Below, piece by piece: positions 10,268 through 21,389 of a DNA stretch of 64,000 nt. Below the pieces are notes generated by a model. The model ran no database searches and had not been told where the DNA came from. It was given only the letters and a program-made list of their open reading frames with translations. How positions within the stretch are numbered: the first letter of the stretch is position 1; each line of letters opens with the position of its first letter. This stretch comes from Pomphorhynchus laevis. Its lineage: Eukaryota > Acanthocephala > Palaeacanthocephala > Echinorhynchida > Pomphorhynchidae. A program made the position numbers and the translations under genes. The stretch spans positions 62,001-126,000 of the forward strand of contig WNNJ02002347.1 in NCBI GenBank assembly GCA_012934845.2, in the 5' to 3' direction.

Positions 10268-11514
10268 TTCAAGCGAGTCCCTCGTCGCACAATTTGAAAA
10301 TTCCGAATTCTTAAGTTTGTTTCTCCTGCATCTAAGCGCGATCTCAATAATTGTCTAACCTCTCGAAGACGTTCACGTTCATACTTGTCAAGATCATTTA
10401 GTAATCTAACGGGAGAACCTTTAAGATAATAGGAGTTGCTCAGAATAGTTTTGGCAGCCGCTGCGTCGGTAAAAATTGCTTTTAATAATCTAGGATGATT
10501 ATTCTGCTTTTTACCAATTCGAAACAAAGCTAATAGTTTAATTTTGGACGTTACCTCTTTCGGTGACGCTACCAAAATGGTTGATAGTATCGCACGAACT
10601 TTGGATAAGTCGTCATCTAATCTATGTTGTATGTTGACCGAGATAGATTCAGGTATATTAGTGAAAACGATAGCGCGAGAATGATCATGATATTTGCGTA
10701 CGCGGGAAAAGTGCTGCTCAGAGGAAATCACTGATTTTCCATCAAGATTATGTGAAGATCTATCAATGACTCCAGTTATTTGGCATGTATCAGGTATAAC
10801 ACTTGCCAATGACTCGAATTGATTAGAATCTTTGTGATTAAGAGACACTTCATCTGACTGACCCGGAATGTTAACATATGTAGAGCGCTTAGGTGAATAA
10901 GCATTGATTGGATCAGTAAATACATCTGGATTAGTAAGAGGTGCAGAGAAGCTTGAATTGATATCGGATTTACTGTACGATCGTTGTAGGTTTCCACTAT
11001 CCAAATTTCCGTTATTGATAAGATTGTCATTGTCTAAACTGTTATTTTCGATAATCGGTGATGCTTCATCGATTAATGAGTTGGATGTTCGATTCAATGA
11101 TTCATTTTCGATTCGCAGGAAGTCTGTGGCAACATGTTGCTCTTGCAATGTTTGAGAATTGTCTGTAAATCGAGCGCTTTCTTTATTTGATGATAATAAT
11201 TGTTCTTTTCGATGTTTGCCACATTTTCGTTCGAATTGTATTTTACTAACATCTTTGTCACAAACGATACTATTTGAATTGTCATGGCTGATAGACGATT
11301 GATCATTCTTTGAAACTATCAAATCTTTACGAAAAGATGCTGAACAAAATCCGCATAGAAAATCTCTATCAAGAAAATTTGAAGGAAGACGAATAGGTAG
11401 CCAAACAGTAGTCCACACAGGGCAATCGGCCATGGAACACTCTACATAATGCTGGGATCCATTATCATTCACAGTCGATTTTGTCGTTTTCCTCCGTTTC
11501 CCCATTTTGATCAT
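10243..11514 (-). CDS. CR1-like ORF1 protein with zinc finger and RRM-like C-terminus
   Basis: 423 codons from an ATG (a second ATG lies three codons on). The N-terminus has a treble-clef-like finger, ECSMADCPVWTT followed by FLCGFCSASF (residues about 25-60). The middle is serine/asparagine-rich and looks unstructured. The C-terminal 140 residues (RAIVFTNIPES, RLDDDLSKVRAIL, KYERERLREVRQLL) match the conserved domain of CR1/L2 ORF1 proteins in this window (31.4-32.7 kb and 46.6-47.6 kb). It probably binds element RNA as a chaperone. Its end overlaps ORF2 by about 25 bp. Confidence 0.8.
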   Translation of the reverse strand: MIKMGKRRKTTKSTVNDNGSQHYVECSMADCPVWTTVWLPIRLPSNFLDRDFLCGFCSASFRKDLIVSKNDQSSISHDNSNSIVCDKDVSKIQFERKCGKHRKEQLLSSNKESARFTDNSQTLQEQHVATDFLRIENESLNRTSNSLIDEASPIIENNSLDNDNLINNGNLDSGNLQRSYSKSDINSSFSAPLTNPDVFTDPINAYSPKRSTYVNIPGQSDEVSLNHKDSNQFESLASVIPDTCQITGVIDRSSHNLDGKSVISSEQHFSRVRKYHDHSRAIVFTNIPESISVNIQHRLDDDLSKVRAILSTILVASPKEVTSKIKLLALFRIGKKQNNHPRLLKAIFTDAAAAKTILSNSYYLKGSPVRLLNDLDKYERERLREVRQLLRSRLDAGETNLRIRNFQIVRRGTRLNWTPLFVD

Positions 11515-11660
11515 TACAGTTCAGATTGCTGAACTGAATTGTATGTTTATTAGAAACCAAAAAATATGCACACTAGTCAGAGCCCTTGTATCTCGGGATG
11601 ACTGCTTGAATTTTGGTTTAAACTTGTCCCAAATTTTGTAGATTATTATTGTATAATAAT

Positions 11661-11755
11661 TGTAAGAGTTTTGTAAGAGTTTTGTAAGAGTTTTGTAATT
11701 GTATATGGTTATTGTGTATGTATTAAACATACACAATAACCATATACAATTACAA
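11661..11755. repeat. Tandem array and 29-bp-arm palindrome in CR1-like 5' leader
   Basis: About three copies of the 11-mer TGTAAGAGTTT at 11661-11693, followed directly by a perfect inverted repeat with 29-nt arms (11693-11721 and 11727-11755) and a 5-nt loop. Lies 150-240 bp upstream of ORF1. Confidence 0.85.
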
Positions 11756-11798
11756 TAATTATTATTGAATTATTATATTATAAATTACAACATTATTA

Positions 11799-12575
11799 TT
11801 GAAAATAATGTAGATATATGATTTGTAATCGTATTATAATAATATTGCAGTAAACAAACTACTAACAAGGGCAATGGTAAAATTTTAATTTTTTTTTTTA
11901 ATTTAAAAAATTAAAAATTAAATTTTTGTAACATACTGAATAAATCAAAAAGTATGGGTTTTCATATCGATTGTTTTAGGAAAAAATATTTTTAAGTTCA
12001 AAATATTGAACATTTTCTCTGAAGCGTAATATACATCGTATCGAGCTAAAACTTATATGTTGTGTAGATACACACTGTGATATCAGTGTGTGATAATTTT
12101 TAACTAATCCGAACACTTACTTGAAAAATATTCAAATTTTATTTTTTTTGAAAAAAATTTAATTTTAATTTCAAAATTTACCTACACTATGCTGCAAAAA
12201 AATGAAAGATGTTTTTTAAATGTCTAATAAAGGTCTTTCGCTTTTTATAATTTTTTTCTTGCCTAGTTGTGACCGCCTTTCAGAAATGTTGCTGATTTGT
12301 CTTCTATCTTTCATACATTTTAAATTTTCATATTATGTAATATTATTATTCATTGACCGCCTGTCATATGCTGATAACATTATAATCTAGGCTCACGCAC
12401 CTGCTTATTGTATTCATGATCTTAGTGTTTATGCTCCCAACAGTCTTGCCTAAATTTTCAATGATTTTTCTTCTCTTTGTCTTTATGAATCCTAATAAAT
12501 AAAAAATAATGTGGATCCTTCCTCGACACCCCGGCTTAGAACCTCCCTTCGTATCATTACATTCTAATATTCTTC
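11799..12575 (+). repeat. Left arm of a 777-bp inverted duplication
   Basis: Matches the reverse complement of 30237-31015 nearly base for base by eye, 18 kb away. It covers AT-rich DNA of unknown origin (11799-12260) joined to L2-B RT sequence (12260-12575). The L2-B sequence continues to 12955 only on this side, so this copy may be closer to the source. Confidence 0.85.
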
Positions 12576-12960
12576 CTATCGTTGACAATCTCGTGTTCCT
12601 AGACTTCTATTTCGACAAACGACTTCCACTTAAACCTTTTGTTAGAGATAGAATACGCTCATCTACCATAATTCTTCGCATCCTTCGTCAAATTCGTAGA
12701 TTGATCGATTTCCCTTGCTTAACTATCTTATCGTCTCTCATTTTTAAAAGACTTGGTTACTGTCTTAGTCTATTTTCCAACTCACCTAAATCCACTCTTT
12801 CCCCCTACAAAGCATCGTCAACGCAGCCGTTCGAATTATCCTCTGTATTCGTCATTTTGATCATGCATCCCACCAACTTGCTTCTCACGATTTGCCTACG
12901 ATTTATTGACGTGTTCAAATTCGTCTTCTCATTGATTCCCGCCTCGTAAATTTTCATACC
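12260..12960 (+). mobile_element. L2-B reverse transcriptase fragment
   Basis: Plus-strand relic covering the RT from just before the catalytic region to the C-terminal domain: the Y.ADD region is damaged (a short insertion at about 12340-12365), then MWILPRHPG, IVDNLVFLDFYFDKR, HPTNLL. Compared with the L2-B copy at 27.3-28.5 kb it has several frame changes and lacks both ends. Confidence 0.75.
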
Positions 12961-12984
12961 CCTCCATTTCTTCAACAAAACGAT

Positions 12985-14766
12985 TTATTTTTACGTGGCA
13001 AATGCGTGCCGGCGCACGCTTACATGACCACAACAACAAAAAAATTAAAAAGCGGGGGGACGTCGAGTGGGAGCTGATTCCAGGCAAGTAAGGCGGCGAC
13101 GAGGAAGGATCGGAGATTGTAGTTGTTATAGTAATTGGGAACGTAGAGTAAGAGGGAATTACGGGAACGCAGTCATAGAAAGATGGAGCGAGTGCCGTCT
13201 AAGAAAGAGGTGGATGAACGATGGGGATACGACAGCGATGTGACGAAAAGTTACGAGAAGAATGCGGAGTTGTATGCGGATGTGGATGGTAAGTCAGGAG
13301 AAATGAGCAATATATGTGAATGTATGGTCAAAGCGACGAAGACGTATGAGTACTCGAACGGCGGAGTTGATGATGCGTTTTAGGGGATAGGATGATGGAT
13401 TTTGGAGAATTGGCGAAAAGACTGAGGCAGTAATCGATTTTAGGGAAAAGAAGCGATTAAAGAAGATACATACAGTAACGGAAGTCGAAAAGGGGACGGA
13501 TACGGCTGATGTCACGAAGAATTAAGTTAGACGAGCTGAACTTGTCGCGGACGAAGGGTTTAAGGGGAAGGTGATCATCGAAATGGAATCCTAAGAAAGT
13601 GAGATTGTAGACTACAGGGATGATTGATAATGCAAAAGATACAGTGGGAGGAGATATGCTAGGTTGACGGGGGAGGATCCAAATTATTTAAGACTTGTCT
13701 GGGTTTAGAACGAGACGAAAATGGTAGAGACGTTTGTAGATAGAAGAAAGACAGTTTGAGGCAGAAATGCCGATATCGTGTATGCGCGACGGGCGGGTGC
13801 ATTGGCATATATGTGGATATCATCGGCGTATCGCATGACCTTAAGGGACTAAGGTTTGATAAACGGAGAGAGATCGCCTATAATGTGAGATTGCCCGCTC
13901 TCTCACAACTGTTTGATAAACGGTTGTGATAGAGCAGCGTGGATACTTTGTTTTGAAGAAATGACGAATAATCATGGGGATTGATGTTGCAAGGCGAAGA
14001 GGAGCGAGGAAGGATTGAGTTAAAAATATGCCAGAGAGACTTGGAGTTTAATGAAGTCTGTAATAAAGTCTTTAATGAAGTCTTTAATGGATTTTATGCT
14101 GCCAGAAGGAGTTGCATTTGGACGTAGCAGGTGGAGATGAGACTGGCGAAGAGCAATATAGGAATCACGGAGAGACGGAGTGAGCGAGCGGATATCACGT
14201 CTGAGAGAGCGGTGATAAACTCAAAAAGCATGACGGAGTCGACGCTTTACGAGTAGGCATTGGATGTCAAACCATGGGACAGGGTGCAATCAACGGTGAG
14301 GGTTAGGCTCGAAGGGCAATTGAAGATCGAAAATAAATGTGAGCTCAGAGTCGAAAAGAAAGGCAAGATCGTGAGGAGAGGATGATGTTATTGTGTGAGA
14401 AGATAGAGACGAATTAAGTATGGCGGAGCGGAGAAGAGCGAGATCAAGTTTTCTCAAAGGGCGACGTATGATGATAGGTGTGTGAAGCGGTGAGTGGTTG
14501 GAAGTGAGATCAAGGGTGACGAGAAAGTGATCGAATATACCTGGATTAGTGATGGACAGTGAGGTCTAGGCAGCAAAATGATCGGGGACAGCGATGATGT
14601 CGAGTGCCCTACCAAGGATATGTGGGGGCAGTTAAAATTAGTTTGTAATTGTAGTTGGATAGAATGTTGATGAACCGGATGGAATCGGTGGAAGAGGGGC
14701 GGTCTAGGCGGATGTTGAAGTCGCCTAGAACGAGTGAAGGGATTGAGGACAAAGAACAATGAGAAA
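12985..14766 (-). mobile_element. Decayed L2-A LINE, 5' truncated
   Basis: Minus-strand relic. Its 3' end (12985-13030) matches the L2-A tail at 50505-50545, including the motif of GCACGC boxes around the CATGTAAGCGTGC hairpin. Going right it contains RT and then the end of the endonuclease, stopping at 14766 where an RTE-like piece starts. Many stops and frame changes; no long frame survives. The L2-A copy at 46.4-50.6 kb is the reference. Confidence 0.8.
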
Positions 14767-15425
14767 GCAGAAATCTGCCCAGACTGTTTTTGACAATCAT
14801 GGGCATCTGCTAGCCGATATTGGAAGCATACTTGGTCGTTGGAAAAAGCATTTTATATGTATCATTAATACGGATAACGGGTATTCTCTTGTAGAAGAAT
14901 ATTCAAACTTAATGGAAAATCCCATTACCTTGACAGAGGTTATTACTGTTGTTCAAACTTTGTAACGACAAATTTGCTAGGATTGATGAGATTTAACATG
15001 AGTTTTGAAGGCTTTTGACTTTGAAGGTATGAAGTGGATAACACTACTCTTCAACCTAGCACTGATGTCAGGAAAGGTTCATCACTAATAAACTGAATGG
15101 TGATTCCGATCTATATGACAAGGAATCGAAGAAAATGTTCAAATTACTAGTGCATTACTCTTCTTATCCTACCCAGTAAGCTATTTGTCAGAATCATTGA
15201 GCTAAGGATACGATCAATAATCCAGGGACAGTTGCAGGATGAGCAGTGTGGCTTTCGTTATGTCGAGAAACCACGGATCACATTTTCACTCTTTCAGCTA
15301 TTCTCGAACGCACCTGGGAGTACTCTCAACCAGTTTACATGTGTTTTGTGGATTTGAGGCGTTCTCTGGGTACTAAGAGAGGTTGTAAGAGTTACTTAAG
15401 GAGTACATAGTTCCACAAACTTTCT
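14766..15425 (+). mobile_element. RTE-like LINE fragment
   Basis: Same lineage as 1-2276: the block 14766-14965 (FDNHGHLLADIGSILGRWKKHF) matches 600-760 there, and 15150-15360 corresponds to the LFARIIELRIR and YMCFVDL segments. Both ends are missing and the frame is broken several times. Confidence 0.7.
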
Positions 15426-16750
15426 AGCGTTTTTAATTCTATTTTTGATCTTTTTATAAAAATGGTTATCTTAACAAATGCATTTGAACCATATTCAGTC
15501 AAAATCCTACATCTTATGGATGATAATTTGTAAAACGTGCACTTCATACTTTTAACGATCTTAATTATTACTGATACAGAGCTTTAGACAAAATGGCTGT
15601 TTTGCTCGCCCACAAAATTGTACAATTCTAAAATTGTGCAATTCGAAATTGCAAATTAACATAAATTTTAAAGAAAACAGGCAGTTCTCGTTCATAATAT
15701 AAAAAATCTTGAATTGCGAACTTAAATAGTTTTAGATATGATCTCACGAATGCGTCTTGAAGACAATTACATGATCTAATCGATCTGTGTGATAATCTGG
15801 TAAGCCTCAAGCAATAACCATGTGATAATGGTCAATTCTGGCCACGCCTTAGAATTGACTGCTTAACTCGTGTAATTTCTGCTATAAGATAATTTCTTTA
15901 TTTCATATATGCAAAAACTCAGCCAAGGCCGGTCCCAAGCCTGGCTGAAAAAGGAAGAGGATTGGCGTCATGAAGGGGATCCGACTGTAAAAATATCGCT
16001 CCAAACCCTTAACATGATGAGTCAAAACCAAAAAAGCAATTTCAGCTAAGGCGTTTCCCGGAAGAGACGCGAAGAGATCCCGCTTGGTCAATGTGGAGAA
16101 CTCAAAAAACGAGCGAAAAGAAGCGGATTGAGTGCAGTGGAAAATACTCATTGTGACGTGCGACCCCGAATTGGGATAAACATGAAGAAGATATGCGAAA
16201 ATCATTAAAATGTTGATAACATACACCATATTATTGAATGTTATTTTCTAAACGGAATGTTCAGTTAGAACTATCATAAAGAATTTCGTTTCGTTTGTCC
16301 CATCATGCTATTAAAATATCTTAATGTGGATGAACTGCTACGTATCAAAGGAGTAAAAACCGTTTCGCCTTTAAACGATGGAGAAAAATTTTATGATAAA
16401 GAATTTTAGTGTTGTGCAGCGAAGGACACGGATTTGTTGGATTTCATTACAGATAACACCATCATGAATTCGTTTGCCACTCATACTGTGATATATAATT
16501 GGTTAAAAGACCTTGTTGGAATCACGTATCACTTGTATACTGTATTAAAGAATGTAAATCTGTAACTCAATCGAAATAATTTTTTAATTGTCGGGGCTTA
16601 ATAAATCAAATTCCTTTACTTGTATTTTCTTCTATACTAATGTATTGAGTCTTGTTAGTAAAGTTAATTAATTGTGAATTCCCGTTAAGGTATCCAGCTA
16701 ATTATTTGTTAATATTACTTAATATTATACCTGCTTTATATTAATATCTG
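15426..16750. other. AT-rich stretch with weak coding traces
   Basis: No clear gene. 15905-15985 (plus) has CCGGTCCCAAGCCTGGC and a GACTGTAAAAA string resembling 3' tails of some RTE-type LINEs. 16304-16567 (plus) reads for 87 codons from an ATG with one internal TAG (LNVDELLRIKGVKTVSPL ... NWLKDLVGITYHLYTVLK), which looks protein-like but was not recognised. 15650-15870 has similar short coding-like pieces. Confidence 0.3.
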
Positions 16751-16751
16751 C

Positions 16752-16880
16752 TTTTAGATTAATCCTAGCAACCATTCTTCCTGATGATAACCCATCTCTC
16801 TTCAATAATATCGCTCCTGTATCCCTTATTCGTTTAAACAAATCCACTAAATCCAATCATCTCAGTCCTCCACCCCTAAA
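16752..16880 (+). mobile_element. L2-B ORF1 fragment
   Basis: Reads LILATILPDDNPSLFNNI and VSLIRLNKSTKSN, nearly identical to the ORF1 domain at 31.6-31.75 kb on the other strand. Only about 43 codons remain, ending at a hairpin. Confidence 0.75.
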
Positions 16881-16913
16881 TTATCAAGCCAAGGTGTCCC
16901 CTTGGCTTGATAA
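16881..16913. repeat. 14-bp-arm hairpin at fragment end
   Basis: Arms 16881-16894 and 16900-16913 with a 5-nt loop, directly at the end of the L2-B ORF1 piece. Another snap-back junction. Confidence 0.75.
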
Positions 16914-17077
16914 CAAACTAATTTTAGATTTGGAAGAAATAAAGATAGTTATTTGCTTACTACAGAAAAGGGATACTTTACTTGAATACATTCATGAAAA
17001 ATAATAACCGTGAAACAACGCCAATTTGAGAAAATGTTTTCACATCAATTTTTGCACAATTCAAGAGCCTTATTTCA

Positions 17078-17099
17078 AATAAATAAATAAATAAATAAA
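17078..17099. repeat. AAAT microsatellite at I-like 3' end
   Basis: Five to six AAAT units just outside the 3' end of the minus-strand I/R1-like element. Confidence 0.7.
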
Positions 17100-17227
17100 G
17101 ATTTTATTAAAAATAAACATGCAGGATAATATCATTAACAGAAGACAGTTACTATCAAGCCTTTATCTAATCTTCTTCGAGATGAATTGACAATATTCAA
17201 AGTTGCATGTCAGTCTTCTTTAAAACA

Positions 17228-19690
17228 TTATGGCCTCAAATCCATGGGGATCTGAGCCCCCAACCGATCCAACACGCCGCCTTCCGACTGAACCACCCTG
17301 GGTCTTTCACCCCCCCCCCGAAGGATCCAATCGGTGCGGACTATGCTGGGTAAACGAGAGACGAGGAGCTTCAGGAACCTTAGTCTTTGCTCTGGGGGAC
17401 GTCCTCTAGAGAAGAAGACTAATCCCGAGATAGCCCAGGTACCCCAAAGGCGCACCTGGGTTTTCCCTTTCAATGACATATGCTGAGCCCGTTTCAGAGC
17501 CCACCTAGCTTTCTTCAGGATACGTTTAAGTCTATCCAGGTCAGCTTTCGCCGACCAGTTCACCGTAACGGTGAACCCCAGGTATTTTACTCGACTTGTG
17601 AAGGTGGGGAGTGGTTCAGAGGCAAATATGGAGGAGAGTGCAGAGAGTGCTAATCTCTTAAGTTTTTTCTTTGTTGCAGTGGTGCCATGAAAGACAACCG
17701 CCTGCGATTTGGCGGAGTTTAAGATAAGATTGGATTTGGGTAACTGGTCTTTTAATCTTAAAAAGAAGCGGCTGATGTCAGAAACTACGTCTTTGCACCT
17801 GTGTCCAGAGAACAGGGCTGTGGTGTCATCAGCATACACCACAAGACGTTGTTCGCGTTTAAATATTTTGAATAGATTAATGGAAGCAGCAAGATATAAG
17901 ATAGGAGAAAGAGGTGAACCTTGAGGCACACCCGTAATAGGGTAAAACTGACGCGCATCAGGGTCGTCTTTATAATAAAACCGTTTGGTGTACAGCAGGA
18001 TCTCCACCCTGTTCACAATTCTCGCAGGCAACCCGAGGGACCTGAGAGAAGAGATCACAAAAGGAATGGAGATGCGGTCAAATGCAGCAGAAAAGTCAAG
18101 GAAAATAGCCACAACTAGGCGATGGCTATTTTCCCGACAAAACTGCTCTACCTCACCTACTGCTGAATGGACCGAGCGACCTTTGACGAACCCATGAAAA
18201 CCTGGAGGGATCAAATTTCGCCTACTTAAATGGTCGCGGATTTTTTGCGCAAGCGCTTTTTCGTAAATCGACACGAGGGAATTTTGAATCGAAATGGGTC
18301 GCAGGTCTTTAGGACATGAACATGATTTTTTCTTAGGAATAAAAACACGTTTACTAATATTGATGCCTGCTACATCGGATGGGGAGGCTAAAAGCATAGT
18401 TACGGCCACCTCTCTTCTCTGATCAGCTGTCAAAAGCTGACAGACCCGAGAAGAAAGTGGAAGGACGGATTTGGAGGTGCCCGGGAGTGGACCCCAGGAG
18501 TTAAGAATATCCGTAACAGAAAGATCCCTACTCCTGAAGTTACACCAAGGCGGGATTGGTTGAGGTGATTGAGTGGCTCCATAGTTGTGTAGGGCTAGTG
18601 ACTCCTCCAAAACTTTATCAAGGCCTACATTCCCTATCCAACTCAATGCTCTATCCTTCCAGCAAACAAACTTCTCCTTCTTGAATATCTTCCAGAAGGA
18701 AGACTGAGAAGGATTAAGGCGAGCGATACTCGTCCTATCCCTACTCAGCTGGAACCTGTATCTAGTGCTCCAGTATTCATTCGAGAGGGCCTGTTTGGCG
18801 GAAGCAGAGAGATTAGGGAGGTTTAGTAATTTTGCTAGGACCTTGAGTTTTGTCGGAGTGGGATTGTATATACGACCTTTATAGGTAGTCGATAGAATCG
18901 CGGTAGCTTGCGAAGAGAGGTAGGTATTAAATTCGGTCAGACTCAGATTTCCTATTCGGGGAAAGAGTCGGATAGCCGCCTGGAAGAAGGCTACTCTGAT
19001 CGGATCAAAGTGAAACCTCCTTCGAAGCAATGTATCTTCCTAAATTCTCCAGTGAATTAGGTCATGAGAGGTGGACAATTGTTGGCGCGACTGCTCCGTA
19101 CAGAGAGGTTTAAGCAACCACCTTGAGTGAAGCAGTAAAATGTCGAGGATTGAATTTGTTGATGTGCAATGAAAGGTAGGGGTCGGTGGTTTGTGAATAA
19201 GATAACCGTTCCTAGCTCTGCGAAGTGACGCGTTGATCCAACGACCAGTTCTGTCGTTGAAGTCTCCAAGTATCATGTCATAGCCGCTATCAATAATACC
19301 GTCCAGGAGGTCGCGGTTCTTGTGAATCTCCCCTGGACGTATGTAGACATTGGCTATACTGAGGCGTTTACCGTTCTTAACGAGTGACACTACTAGACAG
19401 GAGAGGGCTGGACAAGAGTAATTTAATATGAGGGAAGACCTTAAGGAGCACTTAACTAAGGTCAAGAGTCCTTGAGATGAAGAGGAGTGAGGTGGGGTTA
19501 TGTACGGAGTATAGTGGGAACAAATATGCTTTGGGATAAATCGAGTAATGTCCTGGGGGAGACGGATAGACCGCGTCTCCTGAAGGACTATAACATCTGC
19601 ATCTCTACCAGATAGAAGTCTAAGGGCGGAAGCACCTCCCGAATTCCACTGAAGAATATTCAGTGAAAAAGGCTCGGGTTTACTCACCAT
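17228..19690 (-). pseudogene. I/R1-like ORF2: endonuclease and reverse transcriptase, one stop
   Basis: Starts at an ATG (19690). Endonuclease: LNILQWNSGGASALR, VIVLQETRS, IANVYIRPGE, MILGDFNDRTGRW, NSILDILLLHS, ending TSHDLIHW where families usually have SDH. A TAG at about 19038 separates this from the RT, which continues in the same frame to 17228: IFKKEKFVCW, KDLRPISIQNSLVSIYEK, GFVKGRSVHSA, motif A IFLDFSAAFDRI, GVPQGSPLSPILY, and VVYADDTTALF. The C-terminal part has RVKYLGFTVTVNW and ARWALKRAQHMSLKGK. Apart from the one stop about 820 codons are open. Suppression or a sequencing error cannot be excluded. Confidence 0.8.
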
Positions 19691-19703
19691 TGTGACAGAT
19701 CAG

Positions 19704-20895
19704 TTAGACAGGAGCAGCCAGCCTAGACAGAGCTAGGTGCAAGGAAGTTACCCCCTTGCCACTAGCCCCATCCAGGGCCAGAGCTCCCTGGGCAATATCT
19801 TCATTTCCCAGTGAGGCGCCAACCATGTTCATGTTATTAAGAAGCTTTCCAATTTTAAGCGGTGGAACTTTATTTGCGGAAGCCCCCCTCTTCTTGGATT
19901 GGAGGGTTTTACATTCAGCAGGAATTGGGGCAGAGTCCGCCCCCACGAGTGCCGAGAACAGAGGAGTCAACATCGCTTGAAATTGTGACATTAACGTCTT
20001 TTTAGTATTGTCCAGAAGAAGAATTATATCAGAATTTGACATTCGATCCACCGGATGAGCAGCTGCAGAGAAGGGTTTATTAGCCGTTTTTTTAGCAAAC
20101 AACTGTCGGTATTCCCGGAAATGATTACATCGTCGGGACCAAGCAGGGTGTTTACCCCCGCAGTTAAGGCAGGAGGGAGGAGCTGAGCATATCTCGCCCT
20201 TACACATACTGGAACATGCGTCTGAGGCACAAACACCGCAAGTCTTTATTTTACCACAGGAGGATCCCCAATGGCCCCATCCATGGCAATTATTACAATG
20301 AGGATATGTTAGATTGTCTTCCTCAATTAAAGTAAAGCGAAGGTTGAACCCTAAAAAAGGGTTAGAAGCGGACTTAGACAGAAGCAATCCGTTATCGATA
20401 TCTGCCTTACAGAAAGCTACAGGGAGGGGGTCTCCCAGCTTTCCTATAACTTGCCTGACAGAGTGGAGGCAATAGGATTTTTGTAACATAGTTAGATCAT
20501 CTTCAGACAAAAAAAGAGGGAAAATTCGAAATTTTTAAGGAACATTGTATAGGTTTGAGTGTAATCGATCCCAGATGGGCTAAATTGTTTGCAAAATACT
20601 CGTTATACTCCTTCATAACGCTGCCATTAGCGAAGGAAATTCTTATTGCATTTTCAAGCGTCTTAACAGAATTGAATAAAATTCTATTATTAAATTTTCC
20701 CACGAATTCTCTCAGGAAAGTGGGAAATAATTTGTGCCTTTCGATCGGTTTCAGAGCATTTATTATGCACAAGTTTGATAATTTAGGAATGGGGGGAAGC
20801 ACTCCCGAGTCAGCTTTAAATTGGCATAACAAATCACTTACCTCGTTGACGGAATTAATATTTAAATCTGAAATTGTACTTGTTCCTTGTTCCAT
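19704..20895 (-). pseudogene. I/R1-like ORF1 (gag-like, zinc knuckles), frameshifted
   Basis: Begins at an ATG (20895). The first 130 codons run to 20503, and the frame then changes in a run of seven A (plus strand) near 20510; the rest is open to 19704. The second part has three CCHC-type knuckles: CNNCHGWGHWGSSC, CGVCASDACSSMCKG and CLNCGGKHPAWSRRC. It lacks the acid-rich N-terminus of some families. Such proteins coat the element RNA. The stop is 13 bp from the ORF2 start. Confidence 0.75.
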
Positions 20896-21059
20896 ATTGA
20901 AGTTTCTGTTTGACGACGTAGAATGCTTTGATCGCTCCGTCGTATACTCACTTTCCCCCTTATTTCACAGGCAAGTACTAGTGATACCATTTCATCGTTT
21001 GTGAATGTGAAATGTCGAATTATTACGGTTAACGTTGAAATAGCTAACACATTTGGTTG

Positions 21060-21389
21060 CAATTACTTATTATTTCCGACATTCTAGTTTTCTGATACAA
21101 GCGACGTGGTTCGACCTATACTCGATAATGTAGTTCGAGTGTACTCCATTTATGATATTCGGTGTTTGCTGAGGAATCTCAAATCATCTTACTAGTCCCG
21201 AGAATTACCGACCAATCAGTTAAAACTCTATATGTTGTAAGCTTCTTGAGCGTATAATTTTTCGCAAGATGAAAGAAATTTTGATAAGCGTAATATTATT
21301 GTTCTAGCTCAGAATTGTTTTCGCAAAGTCAATCCACGATGTCCAATCTGTTATACGCTCATGATGACTAGTCAAGGAGTCTTGATGAA
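21060..21389 (+). mobile_element. CR1-like RT fragment
   Basis: Around 21195-21360 the plus strand reads ENYRPIS, then CCKLLERIIFRKMKEIL and a QNCFRK-like piece, corresponding to RT fingers of CR1-like LINEs. Broken and short; the flank 21060-21190 shows nothing clear. Confidence 0.55.

Larger units (their letters stand above)
7240..11760 (-). mobile_element. Apparently full-length CR1-like LINE, both ORFs open
   Basis: Minus-strand element with a 5' leader holding short tandem repeats and a palindrome (11661-11755), ORF1 (11514-10243), an overlapping ORF2 (10267-7328) and a short 3' end. Gene order, an apurinic-type endonuclease and the RT/C-terminal motifs fit the CR1 group seen in flatworms and other invertebrates. 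Neither ORF has an internal stop, which makes this the best candidate for a recently active element here together with the RLE element. The ends are approximate. Confidence 0.8.
17100..20960 (-). mobile_element. Nearly complete I/R1-like LINE
   Basis: Minus-strand two-ORF element: ORF1 with CCHC knuckles (20895-19704), 13 bp gap, then ORF2 with endonuclease and RT (19690-17228). Only one length change in ORF1 (in an A-run near 20510) and one in-frame TAG in ORF2 (near 19038) break it, so it is relatively young. Relatives lie at 36.9 kb, 56.0 kb and 56.5-58.4 kb. Assignment to the I/R1/Jockey group rests on the triple-knuckle ORF1 and the endonuclease style. Confidence 0.8.

Noticed and set aside
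10776-11306. Alternative-frame ORFs inside CR1-like ORF1
   Set aside because: They overlap a conserved ORF with family-level similarity to two other ORF1 proteins in the window.
15903-16229. 108-codon minus-strand ORF with a hydrophobic start
   Set aside because: It overlaps a string on the plus strand that resembles a LINE 3' tail, and its peptide has no recognisable domain; probably chance.
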